Shown here: positions 45,169 to 58,415 of the stretch, piece by piece
Numbering within the stretch: position 1 is the first letter of the stretch
Layout of the letters: each line of letters starts with the position of its first letter
Assembly (NCBI RefSeq): GCF_027530345.1
Contig: NZ_JAPZQK010000002.1
Coordinates: forward strand, 62,001-126,000
Source of the DNA: Silanimonas sp.
Lineage (GTDB): Bacteria > Pseudomonadota > Gammaproteobacteria > Xanthomonadales > Xanthomonadaceae
Direction: 5' to 3'
DNA length: 64,000 bases
The notes under the pieces: generated by a model
Databases searched by the model: none
The model's input: only the letters and a program-made list of their open reading frames with translations
Told to the model about the DNA's origin: nothing
Position numbers and translations under genes: made by a program

Positions 45169-46139
45169 GGCGTCGTCAGGCTCAAGGAATGGGGATGGCC
45201 GGCCTTCGGGAGGCCGGCGAGGATCGCGCGCGCTTGCGCCGAATCGCGATCCATCTGTTCGATCAGGGCGGGCAGGCCGTCGAACTTCAGCTCGTCGCGC
45301 AGCTTGGCCACGAACTCGACGCTCAGGCGCTTGCCGTAGAGATCGCCGTTGAAGTCGAACAGGTGCGCTTCAAGCAGCGGCTCCTTGCCATTCACCGTGG
45401 GCCGCGTGCCGAGGCTGGAGACGCTCGGCATCGGCTGGTCGCCGACGCCGTGCACCCAAGTGGCGAAGATGCCGTGCATCGGCGGGCGCTTGCCGCCGAA
45501 ACGCAGGTTCGCCGTCGGGTAGCCCAGCGTTCGGCCGAGCTGCTTGCCGCGCACCACGCGGCCGGGGATGGCGTACGGCCGCCCCAGCAACACCGCGGCG
45601 CGGTCGAGTTCCGCATTCGCCAGCGCGGCGCGCACAGCGGTGCTGGAGACGCGCTCTCCGGCGTCCTCCACCAGCGGCAACGCATGGGTGGCGAAGCCGA
45701 GCTCGGCGCCCATCCGCTGCAGCAGCGCGACATCGCCGCCGCGACGGTGGCCGAAGCGGAAATCGGGCCCCACCCACACCTCGCGGGCGTGCAGCTTCGC
45801 GACTAGGACGGCGCGGACGAAGTCCTCGGCGGCCATCGCCACCATCGCCGGGTTGAAGCGCAGCAGGCCGATGACATCGACCTCGAACGCCTGCAGGCCG
45901 GCGATCTTCGCGGCAGGCAGGATCAAGCGCGCCGGCGGCTCCGGGGCCATGAAGAACTCGCGCGGCAGCGGCTCGAAGCTCAGCACCACGAGCGGCAGGC
46001 CGAGCTCGCGCGCACGGGCGCGGGCGCGGCCGATCAGCGCCTGATGACCCCGATGCAGGCCGTCGAACGCACCGATGCAGACCACGCTGCCGGCGGGGGT
46101 GGGCGACGCGCCCCCGATGTCACGGAACAGCAGGCTCAT
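45165..46139 (-). CDS. ribF: Bifunctional riboflavin kinase/FAD synthetase
   Basis: A 324-residue enzyme. The N-terminal adenylyltransferase has [15 protein letters not shown] (HxGH-like) and a late SSTAVRAAL motif; the C-terminal flavokinase has [12 protein letters not shown] and the GxxxxxxPxxS-type loop. It converts riboflavin to FMN and FAD. First gene of the ribF-ileS-lspA-ispH run; murJ lies 21 bases upstream. No FMN riboswitch is seen ahead of it. Confidence 0.97.
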   Translation of the reverse strand: MSLLFRDIGGASPTPAGSVVCIGAFDGLHRGHQALIGRARARARELGLPLVVLSFEPLPREFFMAPEPPARLILPAAKIAGLQAFEVDVIGLLRFNPAMVAMAAEDFVRAVLVAKLHAREVWVGPDFRFGHRRGGDVALLQRMGAELGFATHALPLVEDAGERVSSTAVRAALANAELDRAAVLLGRPYAIPGRVVRGKQLGRTLGYPTANLRFGGKRPPMHGIFATWVHGVGDQPMPSVSSLGTRPTVNGKEPLLEAHLFDFNGDLYGKRLSVEFVAKLRDELKFDGLPALIEQMDRDSAQARAILAGLPKAGHPHSLSLTTP

Positions 46140-46160
46140 AAGCCGCCGAGTATAGCGGCC

Positions 46161-47720
46161 TCAGTGGGCCCAGACCTGCCGCGGACGGATGCCCAGCGCC
46201 AGCAGCGACAGGGCGTACACACCGGCACCGGCGGCGACGCAGCCCAGCACGGCCGCGATCCTCGGCCACTCGGCCATGGCGGTGAAATCACCGAGCCAGC
46301 TGCGCAGGGCGCCCAAGGCGAGGGCCATCAGTGCGGCGGCCAACAGGACCTGCAACAGGTAACGCCCCCAGCCCGGCTGGGTCCGGTAGAGGCCATCGCG
46401 ATGCAACCATGCCCAGAGCAGCGCCGCGTTCGCGATGCCGGCCAGCGCGGTAGCCAGCGCGATGCCCGCGTGCGCCCCGTGGACGCCGTATTGCCAGAGC
46501 GGCGTGGTGATCGCCGCGGTCAGCCCGATGTTGATGAACACCGTCGCGACGGCCGCGCGCATCGGCGTCTTCGTGTCCGAGCGCGAGAAAAACGCGGGAA
46601 GCAGCACTTTCGTCAGCATGAAGGCGGGCACGGCGATCGCCGTCGCCGACAGCGCGAGGCCGGTCATCTTCGCGTCGTCGGCCGAAAACGCGCCGCGCTG
46701 GAACATCGCCGAGGCCAGGGGTTCGGCCAGCATCAGCAGGCCGACGCCGGCCGGGACGCCGGCCAGCAGGACCATCCGCAGCCCCCAGTCGATCGCCTTG
46801 GCGTAGCCCTCGGCATCGCCGGCCGCGTGGCGGGAACTGAGGTGCGGGAGGATCACCGTGCCGATCGCCACCCCGAACAGGCCGAGCGGGAACTCGCTGA
46901 GCCGGTCGGCGTTGTACAGCCAAGTCTGGCTGCCGGTGACGAGCAGCGAGGCGAAGATGGTGCCGACGATCAGGTTGAGCTGCGCCACAGAGGAAGAGAA
47001 CAGCGTCGGCAGCATCAGGGCCCCGACCTTGCGCACCGCCGGATGGCGGAAATCGAGGCGGAAACGCGGCCTTGCCCCGATCCGACCCAACGCCGGCCAC
47101 AGCAGGGCGAACTGCAGCACGCCCGCCAGCAGCACGCCCCAGGCCAAAGCCATCGGCGGCACCTCGAACAGCGGCGCCAGCGCCAGCATCGCCGCGATCA
47201 TCGCGACGTTGTGCAGCACCGGAGTCACCGCCGCCAAACCGAACCGGCCATGGCTGTTCAGCACCGCGCCGGCGAGCGCCGTCATCGAGATGAACACGAG
47301 GTACGGGAAGGTGATCCGCAGCATCGACGCGATGGCGTCGATCTGGCCTGGCTCGTCGAGCGCCCCGGGGGCGAAGACCGCGGCGATCCAGGGCGCAGCA
47401 AGCATGCCGAGCCCCGCCACGACGATCACGACGGCGCACAGCGCGGCGGCCACATGGTCGAGGAAGTCCCGGACGGCCTCGCGGTCGCCCTGCTCCTTCA
47501 GGGCCGAGTAGGCGGGCACGAAGGCCGACGAAAAGGACCCTTCGGCGAAGATGCGCCGAAGGTAGTTCGGGATCCGGTAGGCGATGACGAAGGCGTCCAT
47601 GGCCGCCGAGGCGCCGAACAGGCTGGCCTGAAGCACGTCGCGGGCGAAGCCGGCGAGGCGAGACAGCAGGGTCATGGCGCTGAAAACCGCGCTGGACCGC
47701 AGCAAAGCGGGCTTCTTCAC
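46161..47720 (-). CDS. murJ: Lipid II flippase MurJ (MviN)
   Basis: A 519-residue MOP-superfamily exporter with about 14 membrane helices that flips lipid II for peptidoglycan synthesis. The start [30 protein letters not shown] is the family N-terminus; [18 protein letters not shown] is also typical. The GTG at 47720 has AGGA seven bases ahead; an in-frame ATG at 47786 would add non-conserved residues and run into the rpsT promoter. Divergent from rpsT. Confidence 0.96.
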   Translation of the reverse strand: MKKPALLRSSAVFSAMTLLSRLAGFARDVLQASLFGASAAMDAFVIAYRIPNYLRRIFAEGSFSSAFVPAYSALKEQGDREAVRDFLDHVAAALCAVVIVVAGLGMLAAPWIAAVFAPGALDEPGQIDAIASMLRITFPYLVFISMTALAGAVLNSHGRFGLAAVTPVLHNVAMIAAMLALAPLFEVPPMALAWGVLLAGVLQFALLWPALGRIGARPRFRLDFRHPAVRKVGALMLPTLFSSSVAQLNLIVGTIFASLLVTGSQTWLYNADRLSEFPLGLFGVAIGTVILPHLSSRHAAGDAEGYAKAIDWGLRMVLLAGVPAGVGLLMLAEPLASAMFQRGAFSADDAKMTGLALSATAIAVPAFMLTKVLLPAFFSRSDTKTPMRAAVATVFINIGLTAAITTPLWQYGVHGAHAGIALATALAGIANAALLWAWLHRDGLYRTQPGWGRYLLQVLLAAALMALALGALRSWLGDFTAMAEWPRIAAVLGCVAAGAGVYALSLLALGIRPRQVWAH

Positions 47721-47761
47721 GCCGATTTCCTGAACACTGGGGCCGGAAAGCCGCTTACTTC

Positions 47762-47790
47762 TTGACGCACCAAGGTTTTTCCCCAATACT
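47762..47790 (+). promoter_or_regulatory. Sigma-70 promoter of rpsT
   Basis: TTGACG and AATACT are exactly 17 bases apart. The predicted start is about 42 bases before the rpsT GTG. Confidence 0.8.
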
Positions 47791-47839
47791 CCGCGGTCTT
47801 TCGTGCACCATCTTACCCAGTTTCACGCAGGAGCCGTCC

Positions 47840-48109
47840 GTGGCCAACATCAAGTCCGCCAAGAAGCGCGCCAAGCAGGCCGCTGTTCGCAATGCTCGCA
47901 ACTCGGCCCAGCGCTCGATGCTGCGTACCGCCGTCAAGAAGGTCGTCAAGGCCATCGATGCCAAGGATGCCGCTGCCGCCGAGGCCGCGTTCGCCATCGC
48001 GCAGCCTATCCTCGACCGCTACGCCTCGCGTGGCCTGATCCACAAGAACAAGGCTGCCCGCCACAAGGCCCGCCTGAACGGCCACATCAAGGCCCTCAAG
48101 GCCGCCTGA
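47840..48109 (+). CDS. rpsT: 30S ribosomal protein S20
   Basis: An 89-residue highly basic protein that binds 16S r[15 protein letters not shown], then [19 protein letters not shown] and [18 protein letters not shown] are diagnostic. The start is GTG with AGGAG six bases ahead. An in-frame ATG at 47762 lies in the promoter and is rejected. Confidence 0.97.
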   Translation: MANIKSAKKRAKQAAVRNARNSAQRSMLRTAVKKVVKAIDAKDAAAAEAAFAIAQPILDRYASRGLIHKNKAARHKARLNGHIKALKAA

Positions 48110-48153
48110 TCACGGGCGCAGCCTTCCGTGGCCCGCAAGGGCCATGGAACACG

Positions 48154-48181
48154 AAAAAGCCGGCACTGCGCCGGCTTTTTT
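48154..48181. terminator. Bidirectional terminator between rpsT and obgE
   Basis: A GC core (AGCCGGC/GCCGGCT) flanked by A5 and T5 around an ACTGC loop: AAAAAGCCGGC...GCCGGCTTTTTT. It can serve rpsT and the convergent obgE. Confidence 0.9.
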
Positions 48182-48211
48182 GTTGTCCTTCGCTGACGGA
48201 AACGGGCGCCG

Positions 48212-49444
<1,233 letters not shown>

Positions 49445-49705
49445 TTACTCGGCGCCGACCACGCTCACGGTGCGGCGCTTGTTGGCGCCCTTCACCGAGA
49501 AATCGACCTTGCCGTCGACCAGCGCGTACAGCGTGTGGTCGCGACCGATGCCGACGCCGGCACCCGGATGGAACTCGGTGCCGCGCTGGCGGACGATGAT
49601 GTTGCCGGCTTCGACGGCCTGGCCACCGAAGATCTTCACACCGAGGTACTTCGGGTTGGAATCGCGGCCGTTACGGGTCGAGCCAACGCCCTTTTTACTT
49701 GCCAT
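49445..49705 (-). CDS. rpmA: 50S ribosomal protein L27
   Basis: An 86-residue protein whose N-terminus reaches the peptidyl transferase centre. [22 protein letters not shown] and [22 protein letters not shown] are diagnostic. It lies 26 bases after rplU. Confidence 0.98.
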   Translation of the reverse strand: MASKKGVGSTRNGRDSNPKYLGVKIFGGQAVEAGNIIVRQRGTEFHPGAGVGIGRDHTLYALVDGKVDFSVKGANKRRTVSVVGAE

Positions 49706-49731
49706 GACGTGTTCTCCTTAGGACGGACGGA

Positions 49732-50043
49732 TCAGGCCGAAATGCCGGTGATCTCGAGTTCGGTGAAGTGCTGCCGATGGCCCATCTGCTTGCGATGGTG
49801 CTTGCGGCGGCGGAACTTGACGATGCGGACCTTCTCCAGGCGGCCGTGACCCTTGACGGTCGCGGTGACCTTGGCGCCCGCCACCTTCGGCGCGCCGACG
49901 GTGATCTTCTCACCATCGCCGACCAGGAGGACGTCATTGATTTCGATGTTGGCGCCCGGCTCGGCGTCGATCAGCTCGACGCGGAGGGTTTCGCCCTTCA
50001 TCACGCGGTACTGCTTACCGCCGGTGACGACGACTGCGTACAT
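49732..50043 (-). CDS. rplU: 50S ribosomal protein L21
   Basis: A 103-residue 23S rRNA-binding protein. [23 protein letters not shown] and [22 protein letters not shown] are diagnostic. First gene of the rplU-rpmA pair, with a leader of about 100 bases carrying the AAGAACTACA box near the start codon. Confidence 0.98.
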   Translation of the reverse strand: MYAVVVTGGKQYRVMKGETLRVELIDAEPGANIEINDVLLVGDGEKITVGAPKVAGAKVTATVKGHGRLEKVRIVKFRRRKHHRKQMGHRQHFTELEITGISA

Positions 50044-50056
50044 GTTGCGATTCCTA

Positions 50057-50066
50057 TGTAGTTCTT
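50057..50066 (-). promoter_or_regulatory. AAGAACTACA box upstream of rplU
   Basis: Identical to the ten bases found before rplS and rpsP, ending 13 bases before the rplU ATG and followed by TAGGA, which can act as ribosome binding site. Confidence 0.55.
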
Positions 50067-50148
50067 CTTAGGGATTCGGCTGCCGGCAAAGCCGTCGGCC
50101 ACCCCTGCGCTGCGCCGGTCGGGCCGGGCTGGACGCAGGGAGTTGGGA

Positions 50149-50154
50149 AGTATG
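50149..50154 (-). promoter_or_regulatory. Candidate -10 of rplU
   Basis: On the minus strand CCCATACTTCCCAACTCCC resembles the elements before rplS and rpsP. It would give a leader of about 100 bases; no clear -35. Confidence 0.35.
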
Positions 50155-50293
50155 GGGGAGCGCCCCCGCCCGGCGCAAGCCGCGGATGGGGTTCGTTCAG
50201 GCACGGGTCGCCACGATCGCCAAGGCGCGCGGGCCCTCGCCCACAGCCTTTGGGCGCCATCGCTGGCAGGGTCACGGCCCGGCGACGCGGGAG

Positions 50294-50306
50294 GGCTAGA
50301 CTAGCC
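50294..50306 (+). promoter_or_regulatory. Palindromic -10-like element of uvrA
   Basis: GGCTAGACTAGCC is a perfect palindrome with TAGACT as possible -10, 29 bases before the uvrA ATG. The core repeats the element between cinA and mutS. The remaining bases of the 288-base rplU-uvrA gap show no gene. Confidence 0.4.
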
Positions 50307-50331
50307 GATTGCCCCTGCGCCCAGACCCTCC

Positions 50332-53303
<2,972 letters not shown>

Positions 53304-53307
<4 letters not shown>

Positions 53308-53696
53308 AGACCGTGTTCGAAATCGCCATGGACGTGCGCTGGGGCGACATGGACGCCTTCAACCACGTGAACAATGCGAGCTACCTCCGCTTCATCGAGG
53401 AGGCGCGCGTGGCCTGGTTCAAGAGCCTCACCGCGGACTGGGCCGCCGTCGACTGCGCGCCGATCCTTGCCGCGGCGACGATGAACTATCGCCGCCCGAT
53501 CGGCTGGCCGGAGCGCCTACGCGTGACATTGCATGCCGAAAAGCTGGGCACCAAGAGCCTCACGCTCGGCCACCGCATCGAGAGCGCCACGCAGGACGGC
53601 GTGCTCTACGCCGACGGCACCACGGTGATGGTCTGGGTCGACAACAGCGGCACGTCGATTCCGCTCCCGGCGGGCATCCGAGCGGCCTGCGAGTAG
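53304..53696 (+). CDS. Hotdog-fold acyl-CoA thioesterase (4HBT family)
   Basis: A 130-residue single hotdog domain. The 4HBT active-site block is [29 protein letters not shown], with the catalytic Asp in the first part. Related enzymes hydrolyse short- or medium-chain acyl-CoA; the substrate is not predictable. ATG at 53304 overlaps the uvrA stop (ATGA), so it is coupled to uvrA, an unexpected partner by function. Confidence 0.9.
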
Positions 53697-53730
53697 ACAC
53701 GCGCCGGCCGGCGACAACCCGGGCTGAACA

Positions 53731-53764
53731 CGAGGCCAAGTCCCAACCCCGGGACTTGGCCTCG
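53731..53764. repeat. Perfect 14-bp inverted repeat downstream of the thioesterase gene
   Basis: CGAGGCCAAGTCCC and its complement flank a 6-base loop. There is no T-run on either strand, so it is not a standard intrinsic terminator. It lies between the thioesterase stop and the DUF4139 gene. Confidence 0.6.
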
Positions 53765-53809
53765 TCCGTTGATGGGCTCACGATCCCACCACCCACGACG
53801 GAGTCCCCC

Positions 53810-55294
53810 ATGCCCCTCCCGCGCGTCCACCCCGCACCCGCCGCCCTCGCCGTCGCTCTTTCGCTGGGAGTTGCCTCGATGACCGCCTCCGCCTCCGTTC
53901 CCCAGCGCCTTGCCATCTACAGCGGTGGTTTCGAATCCGTCAGCCAGACCCGCGGCGGCAACGCGCAGGCCGGCTATGCCCTGGTGCAGCGCCCTGTGCG
54001 CGTGATGCCTGGCGAATGGTCCATCGACGACCTTCCGCTCGCGCTCGATCCGTCCACCGTGCAGCTCAGCGGCGATGGCGTGGCGGTGCGCAGCCAGCGC
54101 TACGACTTCGCCACCGCCGACCATGCGCAGCTGCTGCAGCGCGCGGTGGGGCGCACGATCACCGTCGAACAGAGCGTCGCCAGCGGCGTGCGCGAATACA
54201 CCGGCGTCCTCATTGCGGCAGGCAACGGCCTGACCTTGCGCGAGGCCAGCGGCCAGCTGCGCGTGCTCTCCGGCTACAGCGGTTTCACGCTGGCCGAGCC
54301 GCCGAGCGGGCTGGTGGCGCGCCCGACCCTGCGTTTCCTGATCGACGCGCCGGCCGCGCGCGACGCCCGGCTCGACTACGCCACCGCGGGCCTCGCGTGG
54401 CGTGCGGAGTACCGCGCCGTGCTGGCCGGCAGCGGCAGTTCCTGCCGGATGGCCCTCGAAGGCCATGCGATGGTGGCGAACCGCTCCGGTGTCGATTTCA
54501 ACGACGTCGCGCTGGACCTGGTGGCCGGCGAGCCCAACCGCCGCGTCGACGTGATCCAGGTGAGCGGGACGATGATGCGCGCCGCCGCTGCGCCGCCGGA
54601 GGCCAAGATGATGGCCGACGAAGGCGCGCCCTCGGTGTCGGCCTCGGGCGAGAACCATCGCTACACCCTGCCCGGCACCGGCGACCTGCCCGACGGCTCG
54701 CTGCAGCGCCTGCCGCTGCTCAAGCCCGCGGCCAACGTGCCCTGCGAGCGCCGCCTGGTGGCGGTGCGCAACGACGGCGACTGGATGCCGGATCGCCCGA
54801 TGATCCATCGCGAACTCGGCGGCGACGGCGAGATCCCGGTGCGTTCGCGCCTCGTGTTCAAGAACGATCGCGCGGCCGGGCTGGGCGTACCGCTGCCCGC
54901 GGGACGCCTGCGCGCCTTCGACGGCAGCGAGCTGATGGGCGAAGCCGACATCGGCCACACCGCCGCGGGCCGCGAACTCGACCTCGACCTCGGCGGCGCC
55001 TTCGACGTGACGGCCCAACGCAAGACCGTCGATTTCCAGCTGGACCGAAGCGGCCGCACGATGACCGAGACCGTGGAGTGGACGCTGCGCAACGCCAAGG
55101 CCGCCGAGGCCACGGTGCGCCTTGGCGACCGCCTGCCGCGCTGGACGGAGTGGCAGTTGCTCGAAGGCGGCGAGCGCTTCAGCAAGACCGACGCGCAGCG
55201 CATCGAAGCGGACGTGCGCGTCCCGGCCGGCGGCGAGACGGTGCTGCGCTACACCGTGCGCTATCGTTGGGCCGCTGACATCACCCTCGACTGA
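53810..55294 (+). CDS. Exported DUF4139 domain protein
   Basis: A 494-residue protein with a Sec signal peptide (about 1-29, ending ASA). The mature part is beta-rich and fits DUF4139: YSGFTLAEPPSGLVARPTLRFLID, then DYATAGLAWRAEYRAVL, and a C-terminal VEWTLRNAKAAEATVRLGDRLPRWTEW. Function of the family is unknown. It contains two cysteines (in SSCRMALEG and VPCERRLVAV) that could form a disulfide. ATG at 53810 has GGAG six bases ahead; a crotonase gene begins ten bases after it. Confidence 0.8.
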   Translation: MPLPRVHPAPAALAVALSLGVASMTASASVPQRLAIYSGGFESVSQTRGGNAQAGYALVQRPVRVMPGEWSIDDLPLALDPSTVQLSGDGVAVRSQRYDFATADHAQLLQRAVGRTITVEQSVASGVREYTGVLIAAGNGLTLREASGQLRVLSGYSGFTLAEPPSGLVARPTLRFLIDAPAARDARLDYATAGLAWRAEYRAVLAGSGSSCRMALEGHAMVANRSGVDFNDVALDLVAGEPNRRVDVIQVSGTMMRAAAAPPEAKMMADEGAPSVSASGENHRYTLPGTGDLPDGSLQRLPLLKPAANVPCERRLVAVRNDGDWMPDRPMIHRELGGDGEIPVRSRLVFKNDRAAGLGVPLPAGRLRAFDGSELMGEADIGHTAAGRELDLDLGGAFDVTAQRKTVDFQLDRSGRTMTETVEWTLRNAKAAEATVRLGDRLPRWTEWQLLEGGERFSKTDAQRIEADVRVPAGGETVLRYTVRYRWAADITLD

Positions 55295-55304
55295 GACTCC
55301 CCCC

Positions 55305-56054
55305 ATGCTGGAACGCATCGCCCACGGCAACGTGCTCGAAATCCGCCTCGCGCGGCCGCCCGTCAACGCGCTGAACCCGGAACTGCTCGCGGCGCTCGCC
55401 ACGGCCTTCGCGCCCGCGCAGCTCCACGGCGTCGAAGGCGTCGTGCTCTCGGGTGGGCCGAAGGTGTTCTCCGGCGGGCTCGACGTGCCGCACCTGCTCG
55501 GCCTCGACCGTGCCGGCCTCACCGCCGCGTGGTCGGGCTTCTTCGCCACCGCACGGGCCATCGCGCACTGCCCGGTGCCCGTCGTCGCCGCCATCGGCGG
55601 CCACAGCCCGGCCGGCGGCTGCGTGCTGGCGCTGTGCTGCGACTACCGGGTGATGGCACGCGGCGCCTACCGCATCGGCCTCAACGAAACGCAGGTCGGG
55701 CTTGTGGTGCCGGATGCGATCCAGGTGCTGATGCGCCGCGTCGTCGGCACGCATCGCGCCGAGCGACTGATGGTGGCCGGCGCGATGATCGACTCGGAGC
55801 AGGCGCTGGCCATCGGCCTCGTCGACGAACTCACCGACGCCGACCACGTCGCCACGCGCGGCCTGCATTGGCTGGGCGAACTGGCCGCCCTGCCCCGCGA
55901 ACCGATGCTGACCACGCGGAAGATCGCCCGCACCGACCTGCATGCGGCCCTCGACGGCTTCACCGACGACGAGCTGGACGGCTTCGTCGACCGCTGGTTC
56001 GCCAAGGCGACCCAGGACGCGCTCCACGCCCTGGTGGCGAAGCTCAAGAAGTAA
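55305..56054 (+). CDS. Enoyl-CoA hydratase/isomerase family protein (isomerase-like)
   Basis: A 249-residue crotonase-fold protein. The oxyanion-hole regions are FSGGLDVPHL and GHSPAGGCVLAL. Glu128 (IGLNETQVGL) matches the single catalytic Glu of delta3,delta2-enoyl-CoA isomerases; the position of the first hydratase Glu is Cys or Val here. An isomerase role in fatty-acid oxidation is therefore more likely than hydration, but unproven. It starts ten bases after the DUF4139 gene. Confidence 0.8.
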   Translation: MLERIAHGNVLEIRLARPPVNALNPELLAALATAFAPAQLHGVEGVVLSGGPKVFSGGLDVPHLLGLDRAGLTAAWSGFFATARAIAHCPVPVVAAIGGHSPAGGCVLALCCDYRVMARGAYRIGLNETQVGLVVPDAIQVLMRRVVGTHRAERLMVAGAMIDSEQALAIGLVDELTDADHVATRGLHWLGELAALPREPMLTTRKIARTDLHAALDGFTDDELDGFVDRWFAKATQDALHALVAKLKK

Positions 56055-56065
56055 GCTTCGCTCCC

Positions 56066-57424
56066 TCAGCGCTGCCCGCCGACCGCAGTGGCGGCGCCGA
56101 CCGGGCGGATCCACACCTCCACGCGACGGTTGCGCAAACGCCCGGCCAGCGTGTCGTTGCTGGCCACCGTCGCGATCTGCCCGAGCCCGCGCTGGCGCGC
56201 CACGCGAAGCCCCTTCGTCCTCAGCTCTGCGGCCACGAGGTCGACGCGGTCGTTGCTCAGCGAGAGCGCGAGGTAGGGCGTCGCTTCGGAACGATCGGCG
56301 AACCCGATCAGCAGCAATTCGTGGCCGCCCTGACGCGGCGCGGCCATGAAGCGGGCCAGGCGCTCGATGTCTTCGACCGCCTTGTTGTCGAGCACGGCCG
56401 CACCCTCGCCGAAGCGGAAATTCAGGCTCAAGCGACGCGCTCCGGCGACGAGCGCGCGGTAGTCCTGGTGCTCCGGCGCCCGCTGGTCGAGGGCGCGGAT
56501 GTCCTGCGGCACGAAGCCGACGTCGGCGACGACCTGCTGGCCCGAAGGGCCCAGCGCGAAATCGATCAGGGCCTGCACTTCCGCGCGCGGTCGCGCCGCG
56601 CTGTAGAGGAACAGACGGCGCGCGAGCACGTAGTCCTCGGTGGCGACGCTCAGCGCCGTCGGCGCCATTGGCACGGTGCCGCGCTCCGACAAAGCCAAAG
56701 GCTTCGCGCGCCCCACGCCAGCGAGGCCGACGAAACCGATGGCCTGCGGGTCCGCCGCGACCGCCGCGGCGAGCTGCTCCGTCGATTCGTAGCGCGCAGC
56801 GGCCGCGCTGAGCGGCGCCTCGCCCATCACCAGCGATTTGAAGGTGTCGAACGTGCCGGAGCGGTCGTCGCGGGCATGCAGCACCACGGGGCCGGGCGCA
56901 CCGCCGACCTGCGACCAGTCGCGCACGCGCCCGGAGAAGAGCGCGCGGACCTGGTCGACCGTCAGGGTCGACACGCGGTTGCCCGGATGCACGATCACCG
57001 ACAGGCCATCGAGGGCGATGACGTGTTCCAGCCCCTTCTCGTAAAGCGGGCCGATCAGCCGTGCGCCCTGCACCTCCTCCTCGCGCACCGCGCGGGACGC
57101 CATCCACAGATCGCAGTCGCCGTCGCGAAGCGCAGCGAAGCCGGTGCTGGTGCCATGCGCCAGCACGTCGACGACGAGCGGGCCCTTCGGAGTGGTGAAG
57201 CGCAGCCGCGACTCATCGAGGGCGGGGGTGTCCTGGCCGTCGAAGCGCCAGCCCTGCTGGGCCGCCCAGGCCTTCGCCAGCTCCGGGGCCAAGCGCTGGC
57301 CGACCGTGTTCGAACCGGAAAGACAGACCCGCGCCGCGCCCGCCGGCGCCTGCGCCTGCACGGCCCACGCCATGGCGAGCACCAGGCCCACCGCCACACC
57401 GCGCCACACTGCCGATCCGCGCAT
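56066..57424 (-). CDS. Phosphate-binding-like periplasmic domain fused to OmpA domain
   Basis: A 452-residue exported protein: signal peptide about 1-25, then a PstS-like substrate-binding region (CLSGSNTVGQRLAPELAKAW, ARDDRSGTFDTFKSLVM, NxQAIGFVGLAG-type loop), then from about 335 an OmpA C-terminal domain (FGEGAAVLDNKAVEDIERLARF, SNDRVDLVAAELR, NRRVEVWIRP). The second part normally grips peptidoglycan, so the protein may hold a ligand-binding domain against the cell wall. Its ligand is not proven. It is convergent with the crotonase gene (11 bases). Confidence 0.85.
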   Translation of the reverse strand: MRGSAVWRGVAVGLVLAMAWAVQAQAPAGAARVCLSGSNTVGQRLAPELAKAWAAQQGWRFDGQDTPALDESRLRFTTPKGPLVVDVLAHGTSTGFAALRDGDCDLWMASRAVREEEVQGARLIGPLYEKGLEHVIALDGLSVIVHPGNRVSTLTVDQVRALFSGRVRDWSQVGGAPGPVVLHARDDRSGTFDTFKSLVMGEAPLSAAAARYESTEQLAAAVAADPQAIGFVGLAGVGRAKPLALSERGTVPMAPTALSVATEDYVLARRLFLYSAARPRAEVQALIDFALGPSGQQVVADVGFVPQDIRALDQRAPEHQDYRALVAGARRLSLNFRFGEGAAVLDNKAVEDIERLARFMAAPRQGGHELLLIGFADRSEATPYLALSLSNDRVDLVAAELRTKGLRVARQRGLGQIATVASNDTLAGRLRNRRVEVWIRPVGAATAVGGQR

Positions 57425-57499
57425 CGCTTGCCCCGCTGGCCGAAAGCCCGACAGGTTGGCGATCCGCGGTGACGCGTTCGTTGCGCGCGGATGACCGTT

Positions 57500-58384
57500 T
57501 CAGTCGCCGGTGGCGACGGGCCGCGAGGGATCGCTCACCCAGCCCGACCAGGAGGGCGCGAACAGGGTGGGCATTGGCCAACCGGCGTGCACGAGCGCCA
57601 GCGCGTTGTGACAAGCCGTGACGCCGGAGCCGCAGAACAACCATGACGCGGTGCCCTCCGGCAGCAGCGCTCGCCACTCCGCCTGCAACTGCGGCCGTGG
57701 CTTGAACCGCCCCGCGGCAAGGTTCTCGGCGAAGGGGCGGTTGATGGCCCCGGGGATGTGCCCCGCTTTCGGGTCGAGGGGTTCGACATCGCCGCGGAAG
57801 CGTTCGCGGGCGCGGGCATCGACCAGCGCGATGGAGGCATCGCGCGCCGCCACCGCGTCGGCGTCGATGGTCGGAGCGCTGCCGGGACACCAGCCGTCGC
57901 CCTGCGCCTCCCGACTGACAGCTTCGTGCCCACCGAAAGCCGCGGCCTCGATGGGCGCGTCATCGACGGGGACCTCCGCCGCGATCCAGGCGGCAAACCC
58001 GCCATCGAGCACGCGCACGTCGACATGCCCCATCCAGCGCAGCAGCCACCACGCACGCGCCGCCGCCATGGCGCCGCTCCCACCGTCATAGACGACCACC
58101 GGCGTCGCCGGCGTGATGCGCCAGCGGGCGAGCGTCGTGGCGAACCGGTCCGCCTCGGGCAGCGGATGGCGGCCTTCCGAAGCGGGCTTCGCGTGGTCGG
58201 AGAGATCGTCATCAAGATGCGCATACACCGCGCCAGGAATCCGCGATGCCGCGAACGCACGGCGGCCGGCATCGGCATCGGCGAGGTCGAAGCGCGCATC
58301 GATGATGCGCAATGACGGGTCGCCGAGACGTGCGCACAGGGCCTCGACATCGACCAGCGGCGACGGTTCGTTCAATGCGGTCAT
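57500..58384 (-). CDS. Thiosulfate/3-mercaptopyruvate sulfurtransferase (tandem rhodanese)
   Basis: A 294-residue protein with two rhodanese domains; only the second is catalytic, with Cys251 in LFCGSGVTACHNAL. The CGSGVT loop is the type found in 3-mercaptopyruvate sulfurtransferases. VVVYDGGSGAMAAARAWWLLRWMGH marks the inactive first half. Likely cytoplasmic. It follows the Nudix gene by 31 bases. Confidence 0.92.
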   Translation of the reverse strand: MTALNEPSPLVDVEALCARLGDPSLRIIDARFDLADADAGRRAFAASRIPGAVYAHLDDDLSDHAKPASEGRHPLPEADRFATTLARWRITPATPVVVYDGGSGAMAAARAWWLLRWMGHVDVRVLDGGFAAWIAAEVPVDDAPIEAAAFGGHEAVSREAQGDGWCPGSAPTIDADAVAARDASIALVDARARERFRGDVEPLDPKAGHIPGAINRPFAENLAAGRFKPRPQLQAEWRALLPEGTASWLFCGSGVTACHNALALVHAGWPMPTLFAPSWSGWVSDPSRPVATGD

Positions 58385-58415
58385 CGCGGCGCTCCGTGTT
58401 CGGGAGCCCGAGTAT

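Noticed and set aside
41869-45339. A plus-strand open frame of more than 1100 codons opposite ileS, and similar long frames opposite lon/clpX (16787-19927), rsx and others
   Set aside because: They lie antisense to unmistakable genes, have Arg/Ala/Gly/His-rich compositions typical of GC-rich shadow frames, and contain no recognisable domain.
46140-46170. FMN riboswitch ahead of ribF
   Set aside because: Only 21 bases separate murJ and ribF, and no conserved RFN stems are present.
50044-50331. LexA box in front of uvrA, or a small gene in the gap
   Set aside because: The region has no match to the operator, and the small frames have no ribosome binding site or recognisable product.
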